Origin: Runella sp. | GTDB lineage: Bacteria; Bacteroidota; Bacteroidia; Cytophagales; Spirosomataceae | Direction of reading: 5' to 3' | NCBI GenBank assembly: GCA_023254175.1 | Contig: JALQYJ010000009.1 | Location: 49,957-113,956, forward strand | Length of the DNA: 64,000 nucleotides | In this document: positions 8,042-17,223 of the stretch, piece by piece | How positions within the stretch are numbered: the first letter of the stretch is position 1 | Layout: the number at the start of each line of letters is the position of its first letter | Notes under the pieces: model-generated | What the model saw: only the letters and a program-made list of their open reading frames with translations | Databases searched by the model: none | What the model was told of the DNA's origin: nothing | Made by a program: the position numbers and the translations under genes

Positions 8042-9481
8042 TTAGTTTTGATGAGGAATAGTTACGGTGATTTCGGTCCCTTGACCTACTATCGATTGAA
8101 TCTTTATTTTACCGTCGAGCAAGCGAGTTCGTTCTTGAAGGTTTGTCAGCCCGTGCGAAGGAACAAGTGTTTTCGATGTTTTTTTTGTGTTGCGGAAGCC
8201 TCGGCCATTGTCTTTGATTCTCAATAAAATATCTTTTTCTTGCCGCATCAATTGCACGTTTATTTCAGTCGCTTGGGCATATTTTACAGCATTGTGAATG
8301 GCTTCTTGGGCAATACGATAGAGACCTATTTCGATATGAGGCTCAAAACGTTCGTCTTTCAGATTTGAATTAAACACCAAAGGGGCACCCGTATTTCGCA
8401 CTGTCGAATCTACCAATTGTTTGAGCGCAAGTTTTATCCCAAAATCGTTGAGGACTGTCGGCATCAGGTTGTTCGAAATCCCTCTCACTTCTTGAATCGT
8501 CTGTCCAACCAACTGACCCAGATTTGTCACCTTTTGGCGGTCTAGCTCGGAAGTTTTTCCGCCATTTATAAGGCTCTCCGTCATCATTTTCAAACCCGTC
8601 AACATTTGCCCAACCCCATCGTGCAATTCTTTTGAAAGGCGACGGCGCTCTTCTTCCTGACCTTGCAATAATGCCGCTGTATGTATTTTTTGCTCTTTCA
8701 GCTCTTGCCGATGGCGAACCTGGGTTGCTTCCAATAATTCTGCCTGAGTAGCGCGAAGTTCCTGATAGGCCTTCTGAAGCTCTTGGTTAGCTTGATGGAC
8801 TTTTTCTCGGGTTTCGATGAGTTGGAAGACTGTTTGAGCAAGTTTTCGAACCGCAGGGCGGAAAATAAAGAGTCCTTCTATCAATAAAACCCCCAGTGTA
8901 AACACCAATAGCCAGCCTTCAATTCGGCTCAAAGACGTCACTTTGGCTTTAGCCTCTTGGTCATATTGAAAAACGATTTGGTTCATTTTTTGCAAAAAAA
9001 CCAACTCATGAGCAAAAATTGCTCTGAGATGTACGTCCAATAGCGTTTTCTGAGTGGGTACCTCTAACTGAGCAATAATTGCGTGGGCATTTTGGGCAAT
9101 GGCTTGAAAATGAGGCTCAATATCTGTAAACATCGCTTGAACGGTATCGCTGTTGGCCGATGTCGTTTTAATATCTCTAAGATTCCCCGTTTTTAATTGG
9201 TCGTGGTGATCTTCCCAATCGTGTAGTACTTTTTTCAGTTCAGCAAGATGTACGTTTTTATCCGCCAGATCAGGGCGTTGAGTTAAAACCAGAACACTTT
9301 TAGCAATGAGTTGGCTCTGAAAACGCTGACGCCCACCAAAATTGACTAACCACGAATCATGGAGCCCTCTTTGTAATGTAGTTTGTACCAATAATTGTCC
9401 CAGTATCGTCAGAAAAGCAACCAACGATAAAGCCATAATGTATAGCCGAGTAAAGCGTTTTGGTAAACGTAATGGCATCAT
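8042..9481 (-). CDS. NarX/PilJ-type sensor histidine kinase (HisKA_3)
   Basis: 479 residues. Membrane helix 1 (about 13-35), a periplasmic four-helix sensor of about 150 residues with GRQRFQSQ near its start (a variant of the GRQRMLSQ motif of NarX and PilJ sensors), helix 2 (about 189-208), a coiled coil (about 215-275), then HisKA_3 with H287 in RRLSKELHDGVGQ. The HATPase_c N box is EAIHNAVKYA and the G motif is DNGRGF. In NarX this sensor fold binds nitrate; whether the ligand here is an anion is inference. It is the partner of the adjacent regulator. Confidence 0.92.
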   Translation of the reverse strand: MMPLRLPKRFTRLYIMALSLVAFLTILGQLLVQTTLQRGLHDSWLVNFGGRQRFQSQLIAKSVLVLTQRPDLADKNVHLAELKKVLHDWEDHHDQLKTGNLRDIKTTSANSDTVQAMFTDIEPHFQAIAQNAHAIIAQLEVPTQKTLLDVHLRAIFAHELVFLQKMNQIVFQYDQEAKAKVTSLSRIEGWLLVFTLGVLLIEGLFIFRPAVRKLAQTVFQLIETREKVHQANQELQKAYQELRATQAELLEATQVRHRQELKEQKIHTAALLQGQEEERRRLSKELHDGVGQMLTGLKMMTESLINGGKTSELDRQKVTNLGQLVGQTIQEVRGISNNLMPTVLNDFGIKLALKQLVDSTVRNTGAPLVFNSNLKDERFEPHIEIGLYRIAQEAIHNAVKYAQATEINVQLMRQEKDILLRIKDNGRGFRNTKKTSKTLVPSHGLTNLQERTRLLDGKIKIQSIVGQGTEITVTIPHQN

Positions 9482-9943
9482 TTCCCCTAGTATATTTACT
9501 TAAATTTAAACGAGGTTGACTTCCAACTTAAGCCGTATTCCAATATCCCACTTAGTTAAACTTTCTTATAATAATAAAATAATTAATCAATTATTTTAAA
9601 AATCAATTTTTATCATTTTTTCGAATTTAAAAATTAAAATAGGTGTTTTTTAAATTAAATTTTCGCAAAAATATAATTTTACAACTGTTTTTTACTTAAA
9701 AACAATACTTACTTTTAAAATATTTACATTTTTATCAAAATAAATCCACCAAACAAAATCTTGGCAAAATAATATTTCAAGAAATCACTTCTAAAATACT
9801 AAATCCTCTAATGAGATACCCTTCATTTAAGTAATCACCATATTATTAATTGTCACTTTATGCTCCAAGAAGAGAAGCTAGGTTGAACGGTAGGTTCGGG
9901 CTGAGATTGGCTTTTTTATAAACAATCAATCCTTCCCATCACC
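9482..9943. other. AT-rich intergenic region between divergent genes
   Basis: 462 bases, very AT-rich, separating the kinase gene (minus) from the exported hydrolase gene (plus). No open frame of note. On the minus strand, TATTTTTG at 9673-9666 matches the -7 consensus and could drive the kinase-regulator pair with a leader of about 180 bases, but no -33 box stands at the right distance. No inverted repeat was seen. Confidence 0.5.
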
Positions 9944-11101
9944 ATGAACCGTCTTTTTGTATTTCTACTTATCGGAATGTACTGTCAGTTGGCGTTTGGA
10001 CAAACCGCTCCCGAACTATGTCAGGGGGGGTATTTTACAGAGCCCCAAGGCAAAGAATTTTTAGCAAATCACGTCCCTTCTTCCAAAAAGGAGTGGGAAA
10101 ACCGCGCCGCCCAAATTCGTAATCGCATTTTAGAAGGGGGAGAACTCAAAAACCTTCCTCCACGTCCGAAGTCTAAACCCATCGTCCATAGTCGACGTGA
10201 GCTAAATGGCTATAGCGTAGAAAATGTGGCATTTGAGAGCGTAGAAGGTTATTACGTTACGGGTAATTTATACAAGCCGCTCCAACAAAAAGGGCCTTTT
10301 GCAGCCGTACTTTGTCCTCATGGGCATACCCAAAATGCCGACGCCCGTTTTTTGGAAGCCATGCAATTTCGTTGCGCTAATTTGGCCCGTATGGGGGCTA
10401 TCGTTTTTGCCTACGATATGCTAGGCTACAGCGATGCCCAACAATGCCAACACAAACTTCCGAAAGCGTTTAAACTCCAGGCTCTCAACAGCATTCGGGC
10501 ATTGGATTTTTTGCTTGACCAACCTGACGTAGATAAAAATCGGGTGGGTGTAACGGGTGAATCAGGTGGCGGTACTCAAACCTTCATGCTCACCGCCCTC
10601 GACCCACGCATTAAAGTATCTGTTCCTGTTGTGATGGTTTCGGCACATTTTTTTGGGGGATGCACCTGCGAAAGTGGAATGCCTGTGCATAAAAAAGGGG
10701 GATTTCAGACCAATAACGTAGAAATTGCCGCTCTGGCAGCCCCTCGCCCACTGCTCATTGTTTCAGATGGTGCCGACTGGACCAAAAACAATCCTGTGGT
10801 CGAGTACCCCCATTTGCAGAAAATTTATGGTCTTTATAATAAAACAGATTTAGTAGAAAATGTGCATTTACCTACCGAAAAACATGACTACGGCCCTTCA
10901 AAAAGAGCCGCAGCCTATCGTTTTCTGGCAAAACACCTACGCTTAGATAGTTCGAAAGTGACAAAAGCTGATGGTAGCATCGACGAAAGCAACGCGCAAC
11001 TGCTCGACCGAAAATTGTTGGAAGTATTTAACGCTGAACATCCTCGCCCCACCAACGCCGCCATTGGCGACGAGGCTGTTACGGCCTTACTCAATTGGTA
11101 A
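9944..11101 (+). CDS. Exported alpha/beta-hydrolase, acetylxylan-esterase or dienelactone-hydrolase-like
   Basis: 385 residues with a signal peptide (about 1-20, ending LAFGQ). The hydrolase fold is shown by CPHGHTQ (oxyanion region, about 124-130), the nucleophile elbow VTGESGGG with S207, an acid in VSDGADW and the His in TEKHDYG. This multi-Gly elbow with a large N-terminal cap recalls secreted esterases of the Abhydrolase_7 or AXE1 kind in Bacteroidota, which remove acetyl or other acyl groups from glycans. The substrate is not predictable. It converges on the SDR gene with 4 bases between stop codons. Confidence 0.8.
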   Translation: MNRLFVFLLIGMYCQLAFGQTAPELCQGGYFTEPQGKEFLANHVPSSKKEWENRAAQIRNRILEGGELKNLPPRPKSKPIVHSRRELNGYSVENVAFESVEGYYVTGNLYKPLQQKGPFAAVLCPHGHTQNADARFLEAMQFRCANLARMGAIVFAYDMLGYSDAQQCQHKLPKAFKLQALNSIRALDFLLDQPDVDKNRVGVTGESGGGTQTFMLTALDPRIKVSVPVVMVSAHFFGGCTCESGMPVHKKGGFQTNNVEIAALAAPRPLLIVSDGADWTKNNPVVEYPHLQKIYGLYNKTDLVENVHLPTEKHDYGPSKRAAAYRFLAKHLRLDSSKVTKADGSIDESNAQLLDRKLLEVFNAEHPRPTNAAIGDEAVTALLNW

Positions 11102-11105
11102 ACGG

Positions 11106-11915
11106 TTATTGTTCCACCGCTTTGATGCTGTAATTTTTGGTAAACTGCCACAACAACGCTGGAGCAAAACGTTTGAGGTACGTTCCGAGGGTTTCCATAA
11201 AGCCCGCAATGACGACTTCCCGTTTCCCAGCTTTAAAAGCCGCGACCATTTTTCGAGCACATACGTCTGCAGGAATCCCTTTGGCTTGGTTTTCGTCCAT
11301 CTTACCAAAGGGTTTTCCGTCTTTTCCAATGGCGTTATACGAAATATTGGTCTTGATATACCCAGGGCACACAATCGTTACCTGTACCCCTTCACGCCAT
11401 ACTTCGCCACGCAATGAATCAAAAAAACCTTGAATGGCATGTTTGGAAGCGCTATAAAAGGTACGAAACGCCGTGCCTATTTTACCACTTACGCTACTCG
11501 TTACCAATATTCCTCCTGATTTTTGCACCAACAAATGAGGTAACACTTCACGGGTAAGTAAGATGACATTGGTAAAGTTGGTATCCATCAATCGGGTAAA
11601 ATCAGCAGGGGCGATGTCCAAAAATTTTTCCCGCTGACTTACTCCTGCGTTGGGTACCAGCACGTCGATACGGCCGAACTGCGCTAGGACACTCTGAGTT
11701 TTCGCCGCAAACTCCTCAGGGCGAAGCATATCTATCGGCAGTGTCATCACCGCATCTCCTGGCAAAGATAACTCCTGTTTGACCCGCTCTAATTCTTCTA
11801 ATCGCCGCGCTGAAAGAACCAATTTAGCACCTTCTTTGGCAAATTCATGGGCCAATGCTTCACCAATGCCTGACGAAGCCCCAGTTATCCAAACAACTTT
11901 ATTGGTTAGGTTCAT
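11106..11915 (-). CDS. Short-chain dehydrogenase/reductase
   Basis: 269 residues. Classical SDR features: TGASSGIG (11-18) for NAD(P), PNAG, catalytic Ser in VTSSVSGK, and YSASK as the YxxxK motif. ARR after the second strand favours NADPH. The C-terminal extension with a hydrophobic stretch resembles DHRS7-like, membrane-associated SDRs acting on lipid or retinoid-type substrates. It stands alone between convergent and divergent neighbours. The substrate is unknown. Confidence 0.88.
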   Translation of the reverse strand: MNLTNKVVWITGASSGIGEALAHEFAKEGAKLVLSARRLEELERVKQELSLPGDAVMTLPIDMLRPEEFAAKTQSVLAQFGRIDVLVPNAGVSQREKFLDIAPADFTRLMDTNFTNVILLTREVLPHLLVQKSGGILVTSSVSGKIGTAFRTFYSASKHAIQGFFDSLRGEVWREGVQVTIVCPGYIKTNISYNAIGKDGKPFGKMDENQAKGIPADVCARKMVAAFKAGKREVVIAGFMETLGTYLKRFAPALLWQFTKNYSIKAVEQ

Positions 11916-11987
11916 TTATAATCGGTTTTTTGTTTAGAATTTCTTATCCTGCTAACGACAGGACGCATCCATTTCCTGTTTTTACTT

Positions 11988-12014
11988 GTCGGGTTGTGAG
12001 CAACCTGTCCCACA
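11988..12014 (+). repeat. Dispersed hairpin repeat, copy 1
   Basis: Core GTCGGGTTGTGAGCAACC followed by TGTCCCACA. GGTTG and CAACC can pair around a 4-base loop. Related copies lie at 15521-15548 (minus) and 25605-25632 (plus), all between genes. This copy is in the divergent space between the SDR gene and the outer-membrane protein gene. Confidence 0.6.
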
Positions 12015-12083
12015 TTTGCCTAAATTTAGTTTTTTCGCAATATCGTGCATTTTTACACGTTAATTTCACCAAATAACATTTTT

Positions 12084-13064
12084 ATGATCAGCCTGCGTTT
12101 GTGCATTCCTTTTTTCTTGATTTTCGTTCTTCCTCACGCTCGCGCCCAGCATTTTGCCTTGAGTCGTCTTTTTTACCCCAATGCTACGCTACGAGCCGAC
12201 TTAATGGCGGATGCCGACATGGGTAACAATCAGCGCTATGGCCTTACTCGAACCTCGTTCAATGCCATCATTCCACTTCGAAGTGAAGTTGATGTGGCCT
12301 TTAGTCTTCGTAAAAAATTGGATTTACGGGCAAGGCACTTTTTAATGTTGGCCAATGCCTCTCAACTCAACCCAAGCATCAATAGTACCATCACTCCCGA
12401 CAACGGCTATAAAACGTTTTCGGCGGGGGTATTGATGCTCCAAGCCAGCCTCCGCGACCGCCTTTGGATTTACGGCGGCGGCCTTGGTCTAACCGAATCT
12501 AACGAGACATTTTTTACCCCTCAGCCCTTCTTTTGGGGCGGTGGCGCACGAATGCGGATTCTAGGAGTCCATACCCAAATCGCTTACGGAACGGTGTTAA
12601 TTTATAACCAAAAAATTCGCTTTGTGCCCGTTTTTGGAATCAACAAACGTCTAAGCAAACAATGGCGCGTATCGGCGTTGCTCCCTTTCCGTGCCGATGC
12701 CAATTACCGTTTCAACGAATGGTTTAACATCGACATGATTGGTGCATTTGACGGTTACAGCGGTGGTTTTCAGCAAGTCACTAATGTCGAAAAAATGCTC
12801 CGCCGTAGCAATTACCAGCACATAAAATTCTCGGTTGCGGCCAATGCCCATTTATTTACAGTTTTCAACGTATCGCTAGAAGCAGGGCTAGGAACTTTCC
12901 GCCAAATCCGCACCTTCAATGCCGCCCGCCAAAACCTCGGAACCCAGAACCCCAACATTGCCCCATTTATTGGAGCCAGTGTGCGTTATATTTCAAGTAA
13001 ATCAAAACTTTCGTCGCAGTTTACCAGAAAGTTAGGATTTGGAGAGTCTGGTATCAATTGGTAA
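12084..13064 (+). CDS. Predicted outer-membrane beta-barrel protein, DUF6268-like
   Basis: 326 residues from the ATG at 12084; an in-frame start at 12045 lies upstream of the signal peptide and is rejected. The signal peptide ends ARAQ. The rest alternates short hydrophobic and polar strands with many Gly, Phe and Tyr turns (for example WIYGGGLGL, FFWGGGARM), as in outer-membrane barrels. The overall pattern resembles DUF6268 proteins, but I cannot confirm the family. No function can be given. Confidence 0.65.
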   Translation: MISLRLCIPFFLIFVLPHARAQHFALSRLFYPNATLRADLMADADMGNNQRYGLTRTSFNAIIPLRSEVDVAFSLRKKLDLRARHFLMLANASQLNPSINSTITPDNGYKTFSAGVLMLQASLRDRLWIYGGGLGLTESNETFFTPQPFFWGGGARMRILGVHTQIAYGTVLIYNQKIRFVPVFGINKRLSKQWRVSALLPFRADANYRFNEWFNIDMIGAFDGYSGGFQQVTNVEKMLRRSNYQHIKFSVAANAHLFTVFNVSLEAGLGTFRQIRTFNAARQNLGTQNPNIAPFIGASVRYISSKSKLSSQFTRKLGFGESGINW

Positions 13065-13200
13065 AGTTAGCGTACGAAATCGAAAGTCAGCCCTCAAAAA
13101 CTGCTTTTTTTATGGACTAACGCATATAATAATCCTTTCTTCATCAGGAGTTAACATACTTGTCTTTCTTTTGCAATTAGTTTCAACCAAACCTCTCCTG

Positions 13201-14766
13201 ATGAACAAATTTATACTCCTGCTTTTATGCACGCTTCCGTTGGGGGCAGCGTCTGCACAAAACCTAGCCAAAGGCATCGTTTACGAAGATTTGAATGGCA
13301 ATTTAAAGAAAGACAAAAAAGAAAAGGGACTTGCTAACGTGGCTGTTTCTAACGGAACCGACGTCGTACTCACCAATACCAAAGGTGAGTATCAACTACC
13401 CATTGGCGATGACAACGTGTTGTTTGTCATCAAACCATCAGGCTACAAAGTACCGTTGGATGAGAACAACCTTCCCAAATTTTACTATTTGCACAAACCC
13501 AAAGGGGCACCCGAATTGAAATACAAAGGCGCAGCCCCCACGGGTTCTTTGCCTGCTTCGTTGGATTTTGCCTTGACCACCTCTCCCGAAAACGATGATT
13601 TTAAAGCACTGATTTTCGGTGACCCTCAGCCGTACACTCTCGACGAAATCAAGCACTTTGAAAACGGTGTGGTGCAAGAAGTAGCAGGTATCAAAGGCGT
13701 TTCGTTTGGGTTGAGTCTGGGAGATTTGGTAGGCGATAACCTCGACCTGCACCAAGCGTATAAAGAAACCATTCGGAAAGTGGGGCTACCGTGGTACAAC
13801 CTTACGGGTAACCACGACATGAACTACGACGTTACTCAAGACGAACACGCCAATGAGGCGTTTCAGGCGCATTTGGGGCCTGTCAATTATTCATTCAATT
13901 ACGGCAAAGTCCATTTTATTGTTCTCGATGACATCTTATACCCCGACCCGCGCGACGGCAAGGGGTATTGGGGAGGTTTTCGTAAAGACCAACTTGATTT
14001 TGTAGAAAACGACCTCAAGGTTGTTCCGAAAGAAAACTTGGTGGTGCTTGCTTTTCATATCCCTTTAGAATTAGAAGGAGAATCTTTTCGACTAGAAGAT
14101 AGGCTACGCCTTTTTTCTATCCTCAAAGAATATCCACACACCCTCGCACTTTCGGCGCATACACACTATCAGCAACAAAATTTCTTTGGGGCTAAAGAAG
14201 GATGGCAAGGCACCCAACCTTTTTATGAGTTTAACGTAGGTACCACTTCGGGTGACTGGTACTCGGGTGAAAAAAATGAGCAAGGCGTTCCTGCTTCTAC
14301 CATGCGCGATGGGACGCCAAAGGGTTACGTTTTCCTAAACTTCAACGGTAATCAATACACCATCGACTACAAAGTGGTAGGTAAACCTATTGACTATCAA
14401 ATGGATATTTATGCCCCTAACGTTATTCCTTCTGACCGAGGCACTGCCGCAAAAGTGTACGTTAATTTCTTTATGGGAAGCGAAAAAGACGTTGTAGAAT
14501 ACCGCCTCGATAACGGCGACTGGAAACCCATGACACACACTAAAGAAGCAGACCCACGCTATATGTCAGCCCTTTATCGTTGGGACGAATCGGAGAAACT
14601 ATTGCCAGGACGTCGCCCAAGCAACCCAGTGAAATCATCGCACTTGTGGTCCGCAGCTTTTCCAAATACCAAAAGCGAGGGAACACATACCATTGAGGTA
14701 CGAGCTAAAAACAGTTTTGGTCGTACGTTTACCCAAACCAAGACGTTTCGGGTAGAAAAACCTTAA
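13201..14766 (+). CDS. Exported calcineurin-like phosphoesterase with MetallophosN and MetallophosC domains
   Basis: 521 residues from the ATG at 13201. The in-frame start at 13039 adds 54 residues before an obvious signal peptide (ending AASAQ) and is rejected. An N-terminal beta-sandwich (VYEDLNGNLKKD, a calcium-site-like loop) is followed by the phosphoesterase core with FGDPQPY, GDLVGDN, TGNHDMNYD, FHIPLE and SAHTHYQQ, giving the full dinuclear metal site. A C-terminal beta domain completes the three-domain layout seen in Bacteroidota. It probably cleaves phosphomonoesters or diesters outside the cytoplasm. Substrate unknown. Confidence 0.9.
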   Translation: MNKFILLLLCTLPLGAASAQNLAKGIVYEDLNGNLKKDKKEKGLANVAVSNGTDVVLTNTKGEYQLPIGDDNVLFVIKPSGYKVPLDENNLPKFYYLHKPKGAPELKYKGAAPTGSLPASLDFALTTSPENDDFKALIFGDPQPYTLDEIKHFENGVVQEVAGIKGVSFGLSLGDLVGDNLDLHQAYKETIRKVGLPWYNLTGNHDMNYDVTQDEHANEAFQAHLGPVNYSFNYGKVHFIVLDDILYPDPRDGKGYWGGFRKDQLDFVENDLKVVPKENLVVLAFHIPLELEGESFRLEDRLRLFSILKEYPHTLALSAHTHYQQQNFFGAKEGWQGTQPFYEFNVGTTSGDWYSGEKNEQGVPASTMRDGTPKGYVFLNFNGNQYTIDYKVVGKPIDYQMDIYAPNVIPSDRGTAAKVYVNFFMGSEKDVVEYRLDNGDWKPMTHTKEADPRYMSALYRWDESEKLLPGRRPSNPVKSSHLWSAAFPNTKSEGTHTIEVRAKNSFGRTFTQTKTFRVEKP

Positions 14767-14789
14767 AGTATCAAGTAGAGAATCCACTG

Positions 14790-14830
14790 ACAGCGCACGC
14801 GCTATTGACTTATTCAATCAAGTGCGCTGT
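14790..14830. terminator. Possible bidirectional hairpin between convergent genes
   Basis: ACAGCGCAC (14790-14798) pairs with GTGCGCTGT (14822-14830), with ATTGA/TCAAT pairing inside the loop. There is no clear T-run on either side, so terminator function is only inferred from its place between two convergent ends. Confidence 0.4.
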
Positions 14831-15519
14831 TAGCGGGTTTGATAAGGCCCTTCGATAGATTTAACCACTAACGTCTCGGTGGTATCATCCAACACCAAAA
14901 CGCGAAAACGTTGGCCACCTTTTTCGACCCGTATCACCACGTGTCCACCTTCACTTTTGAGGCGAGGGAGCAAATCAGCGATGGTCGTTTTGGCTTCTGG
15001 AAGCAGATTAGTCATAAATACATCGCGCGGTTCTTTGTAATACTCGTCCGAAAACATCCGCTCAAGGACATCCTTCCCTGGGTGTGACGACGCCCAACTA
15101 GGCACCACCATCACACGCGGCTGCAAGCGAGTCAGTAAAGCACCATTTTGAGAATCAGGATACCCATGATGGTCAACGAGTTGAACATCCACTGGCCCTA
15201 CCACCTGCGCAATCGGCGTTTCGACATCGTGCCACGCAGGCGCTCCAAACCGAATAACCCCTTGTACATCTCCCCCTGAGAAATAGTCAAATTTCCCATA
15301 GCGAATTTGGAATACGGCACTACACATGTTTTCATTGGGAAAATCAGCAGGTTTTAATGAAGACAGCAGTGGAAAAAGTGATGTTGTTTGGTTGCCTAAT
15401 CCCATCCACATTCCCCCATTAACAGCGATGTTCGGCAATGGCTGCCCTACTTGCTGAGCCAACGAGCAAAAGGCAAGAAGTAAGGAGCAAAGGCTAAGGA
15501 GCAAAGGGCAAGCCGTCAA
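14830..15519 (-). pseudogene. MBL-fold metallohydrolase remnant lacking its metal-binding core
   Basis: The conserved part resembles the C-terminal half of ComEC-like metallo-beta-lactamase-fold hydrolases: KFDYFSGGDV, VQLVDHHGYPDS and VMVVPSWASSHP. The HxHxDH signature expected earlier in the chain is absent. A signal-peptide-like stretch (LLLSLCSLLLAFCSLAQ) runs straight into GQPLPN and then GGMWMGLGNQ, suggesting an internal deletion near 15429. No ATG stands before the signal peptide; the TTG at 15519 is the only sensible start. The frame stays open to 15789, but that part overlaps the CPBP gene and encodes a dispersed repeat, so it is excluded. The copy is probably inactive. Confidence 0.5.
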
Positions 15520-15520
15520 C

Positions 15521-15548
15521 CAGGGGGAGGGTTGCTCACAACCCGACG
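15521..15548 (-). repeat. Dispersed hairpin repeat, copy 2
   Basis: On the minus strand it reads GTCGGGTTGTGAGCAACC then CTCCCCC, identical to copy 1 over the 18-base core. It sits just upstream of the MBL-fold remnant. Next to it, 15475-15510 carries two to three imperfect copies of TAAGGAGCAAAGGC (plus strand). Confidence 0.6.
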
Positions 15549-15692
15549 AATTCTGAGAAGGTCGAAGGCATAGTGCGGAATATCGAATATATTGAACGTT
15601 AATCGTAACCCAATGAGCAAGGAAACGAAAAAAAGAACCAAAAGCCATTTTCAAAAACTGAAAAAAACTAAACTGGAAACCGAAAACCAAAC

Positions 15693-16547
15693 TCACTTCA
15701 CAAGTCGTTTGCGCAACAAAAGGTACAGTCCTAAGGTTAGCAGCCATTGCCCAATCATCAAGGGAAAATTGAGTTCGTTCATCATCCAAATGGTTGCCGT
15801 AGGAATAGAACTACTCGGATAGCCCACGACCAAAAACGCGTATAAATTGTTGGCCGCATGAACCCCCAAAGGCAATTCAAGGCTTCGGTCATACACCGCA
15901 AGTAGTCCAAAGAATACTCCTACGCCAATATAGTAAATCATAGCAATACCCAATGAACCTGCAGCTTGCACCTCGTCATTGAAACTGTGCGCTAATCCAA
16001 ACAAGATAGCAGGAATGGTGACTCCTGCCCAGAAATTCCATGAGCCAATTCCTTGCATTAGGTACCCCCGAAAAAACAACTCTTCAAAGGAGGTTTGAAA
16101 AGGAACAAAGAGCAGCCCCACAATCAATGAAGGCAAAAACTCCAACCAATTGAGGCTCAAACGGTATTTATCAGGAAAAAGTATGTAAGTAACCAGCTCC
16201 ACGGCTACTGAACAGCCAAGCCACAGCCCTCCCGACGCCACAACGCGTTTCCAGTTGACTTGTCCCGAAGGTACAATCATCGTCAATGGTGAGCGCTTGT
16301 GAATGTACTCTACACAAAACCAGAGTGTGCCCAAGGCTACCAAGAAGGAGAGAAAGACCAATGCCATTACCAAATAAATGGGTAACGATAGCTCGTTTGA
16401 GCGCAGTTCGACCATCGCCCAAGCACCTGGGATAGACCCAACAACGTTGGCAATGATTACCAGCAAAAAAACCGCTACATAAAGACTAAGACGGTTATCG
16501 CCTTGTTTAGAAGCGTCAATAAAGGAGTTGGGTTGAAGTGGAAACAT
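15693..16547 (-). CDS. CPBP-family intramembrane metalloprotease (CAAX protease-like)
   Basis: 284 residues from the ATG at 16547; a TTG four codons upstream is possible. About seven to eight membrane helices. The CPBP motifs are present: SFEELFFRGYL (EExxxR, active-site Glu pair and Arg) and FGLAHSFND (FxxxH), with a further conserved N in HAANNLYAF. Members cleave prenylated or small membrane peptides, or protect against self-made bacteriocins. No bacteriocin gene is visible nearby. It is divergent from hsp20. Confidence 0.88.
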   Translation of the reverse strand: MFPLQPNSFIDASKQGDNRLSLYVAVFLLVIIANVVGSIPGAWAMVELRSNELSLPIYLVMALVFLSFLVALGTLWFCVEYIHKRSPLTMIVPSGQVNWKRVVASGGLWLGCSVAVELVTYILFPDKYRLSLNWLEFLPSLIVGLLFVPFQTSFEELFFRGYLMQGIGSWNFWAGVTIPAILFGLAHSFNDEVQAAGSLGIAMIYYIGVGVFFGLLAVYDRSLELPLGVHAANNLYAFLVVGYPSSSIPTATIWMMNELNFPLMIGQWLLTLGLYLLLRKRLVK

Positions 16548-16569
16548 AGGCAGAAACAATGAAATTTAA

Positions 16570-16622
16570 GACATTTTGTCATTATAAATAAGTGAAGATT
16601 TCAAAAAATATGACACTTTGTC
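16570..16622. promoter_or_regulatory. Twin palindromic sites upstream of hsp20
   Basis: GACATTTTGTC (16570-16580) and GACACTTTGTC (16612-16622) are both GACA-N3-TGTC inverted repeats. Their centres are exactly 42 bases apart, four helical turns, so a bound dimer pair would face the same side. They lie 26 bases or more upstream of a sigma-54-like promoter. Confidence 0.5.
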
Positions 16623-16645
16623 GTGAAAATTTTTAAAAATATCGC

Positions 16646-16661
16646 TTGGTACAGGATTTGA
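16646..16661 (+). promoter_or_regulatory. Sigma-54-like promoter of hsp20
   Basis: TTGGTACAGGATTTGA aligns with the -24/-12 consensus TTGGCACG-N4-TTGC in the correct 16-base frame: GG at 16648-16649, then 10 bases, then GA where GC is usual. The predicted start is near 16672, about 77 bases before the hsp20 ATG. Confidence 0.4.
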
Positions 16662-16748
16662 CCTTAGTAAGGCGTTGATGCAGTAAAAAACGAAAATAAC
16701 TCGCACAACTTGATAAAACGAAACAAAAACTTAAAACAAATAACAACC

Positions 16749-17180
16749 ATGGCAACTTTAGTAAAAACCAACGGCAACTTCCCAACTTTGTTTGGCAACG
16801 TATTCGGAAAAGATTTTAACGAGCTTTTTGCTCCCGCTAATTTGACAAACTACGGGGTTCCTGCCGTAAACATCATTGAAGGCGAAAACGGTTTCCGTCT
16901 TGAGGTCGCAGCTCCAGGTTTAACGAAAGAAGATTTTAAAATCAACTTGGAAAGCAACGTATTAACAATTTCGGCTCAAAAAGAGCAGAAAAGCGAAGAA
17001 ACCAACGAAAAATATAAGCGCAAAGAGTTCAGCTTTAACAGTTTCCGTCGCTCTTTCACTTTGCCCAATACCATTGACGGCGAAAAAATCGCGGCTAGCT
17101 ATACCGACGGGGTTTTGAACATAGAACTTCCTAAAAAAGAAGAAGCAAAGAAAACGCCTCGCTTGATTGAAATTGCGTAA
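16749..17180 (+). CDS. Small heat-shock protein, Hsp20/alpha-crystallin family
   Basis: 143 residues from the ATG at 16749; an in-frame start 13 codons upstream (16710) gives a Lys/Asn-rich extension and is rejected. The alpha-crystallin domain spans about 38-135: NIIEGENGFRLEVAAPGL begins it and GVLNIELPKKEE closes it with the conserved GVL motif. An I-x-I-like tail, RLIEIA, ends the protein. It acts as an ATP-independent holdase for unfolding proteins. A two-site upstream region and a sigma-54-like promoter suggest stress control by an activator; a perfect terminator follows. Confidence 0.95.
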   Translation: MATLVKTNGNFPTLFGNVFGKDFNELFAPANLTNYGVPAVNIIEGENGFRLEVAAPGLTKEDFKINLESNVLTISAQKEQKSEETNEKYKRKEFSFNSFRRSFTLPNTIDGEKIAASYTDGVLNIELPKKEEAKKTPRLIEIA

Positions 17181-17192
17181 GTAAGTCTGTGC

Positions 17193-17223
17193 GTCGGGGT
17201 ACTCATACCCCGACATTTTTTTT
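17193..17223 (+). terminator. Rho-independent terminator of hsp20
   Basis: GTCGGGGTA (17193-17201) pairs perfectly with TACCCCGAC (17206-17214) around CTCA, followed by a T-run (17216-17223) that runs into the proB stop codon on the other strand. Confidence 0.9.

Noticed and set aside
13039..13200. Extended start of the metallophosphoesterase
   Set aside because: A normal signal peptide begins at 13201 and the extra residues overlap the previous gene.
15520..15789. Upstream part of the long frame joined to the MBL-fold remnant
   Set aside because: It overlaps the CPBP protease gene, encodes the dispersed repeat, and has no protein-like pattern.
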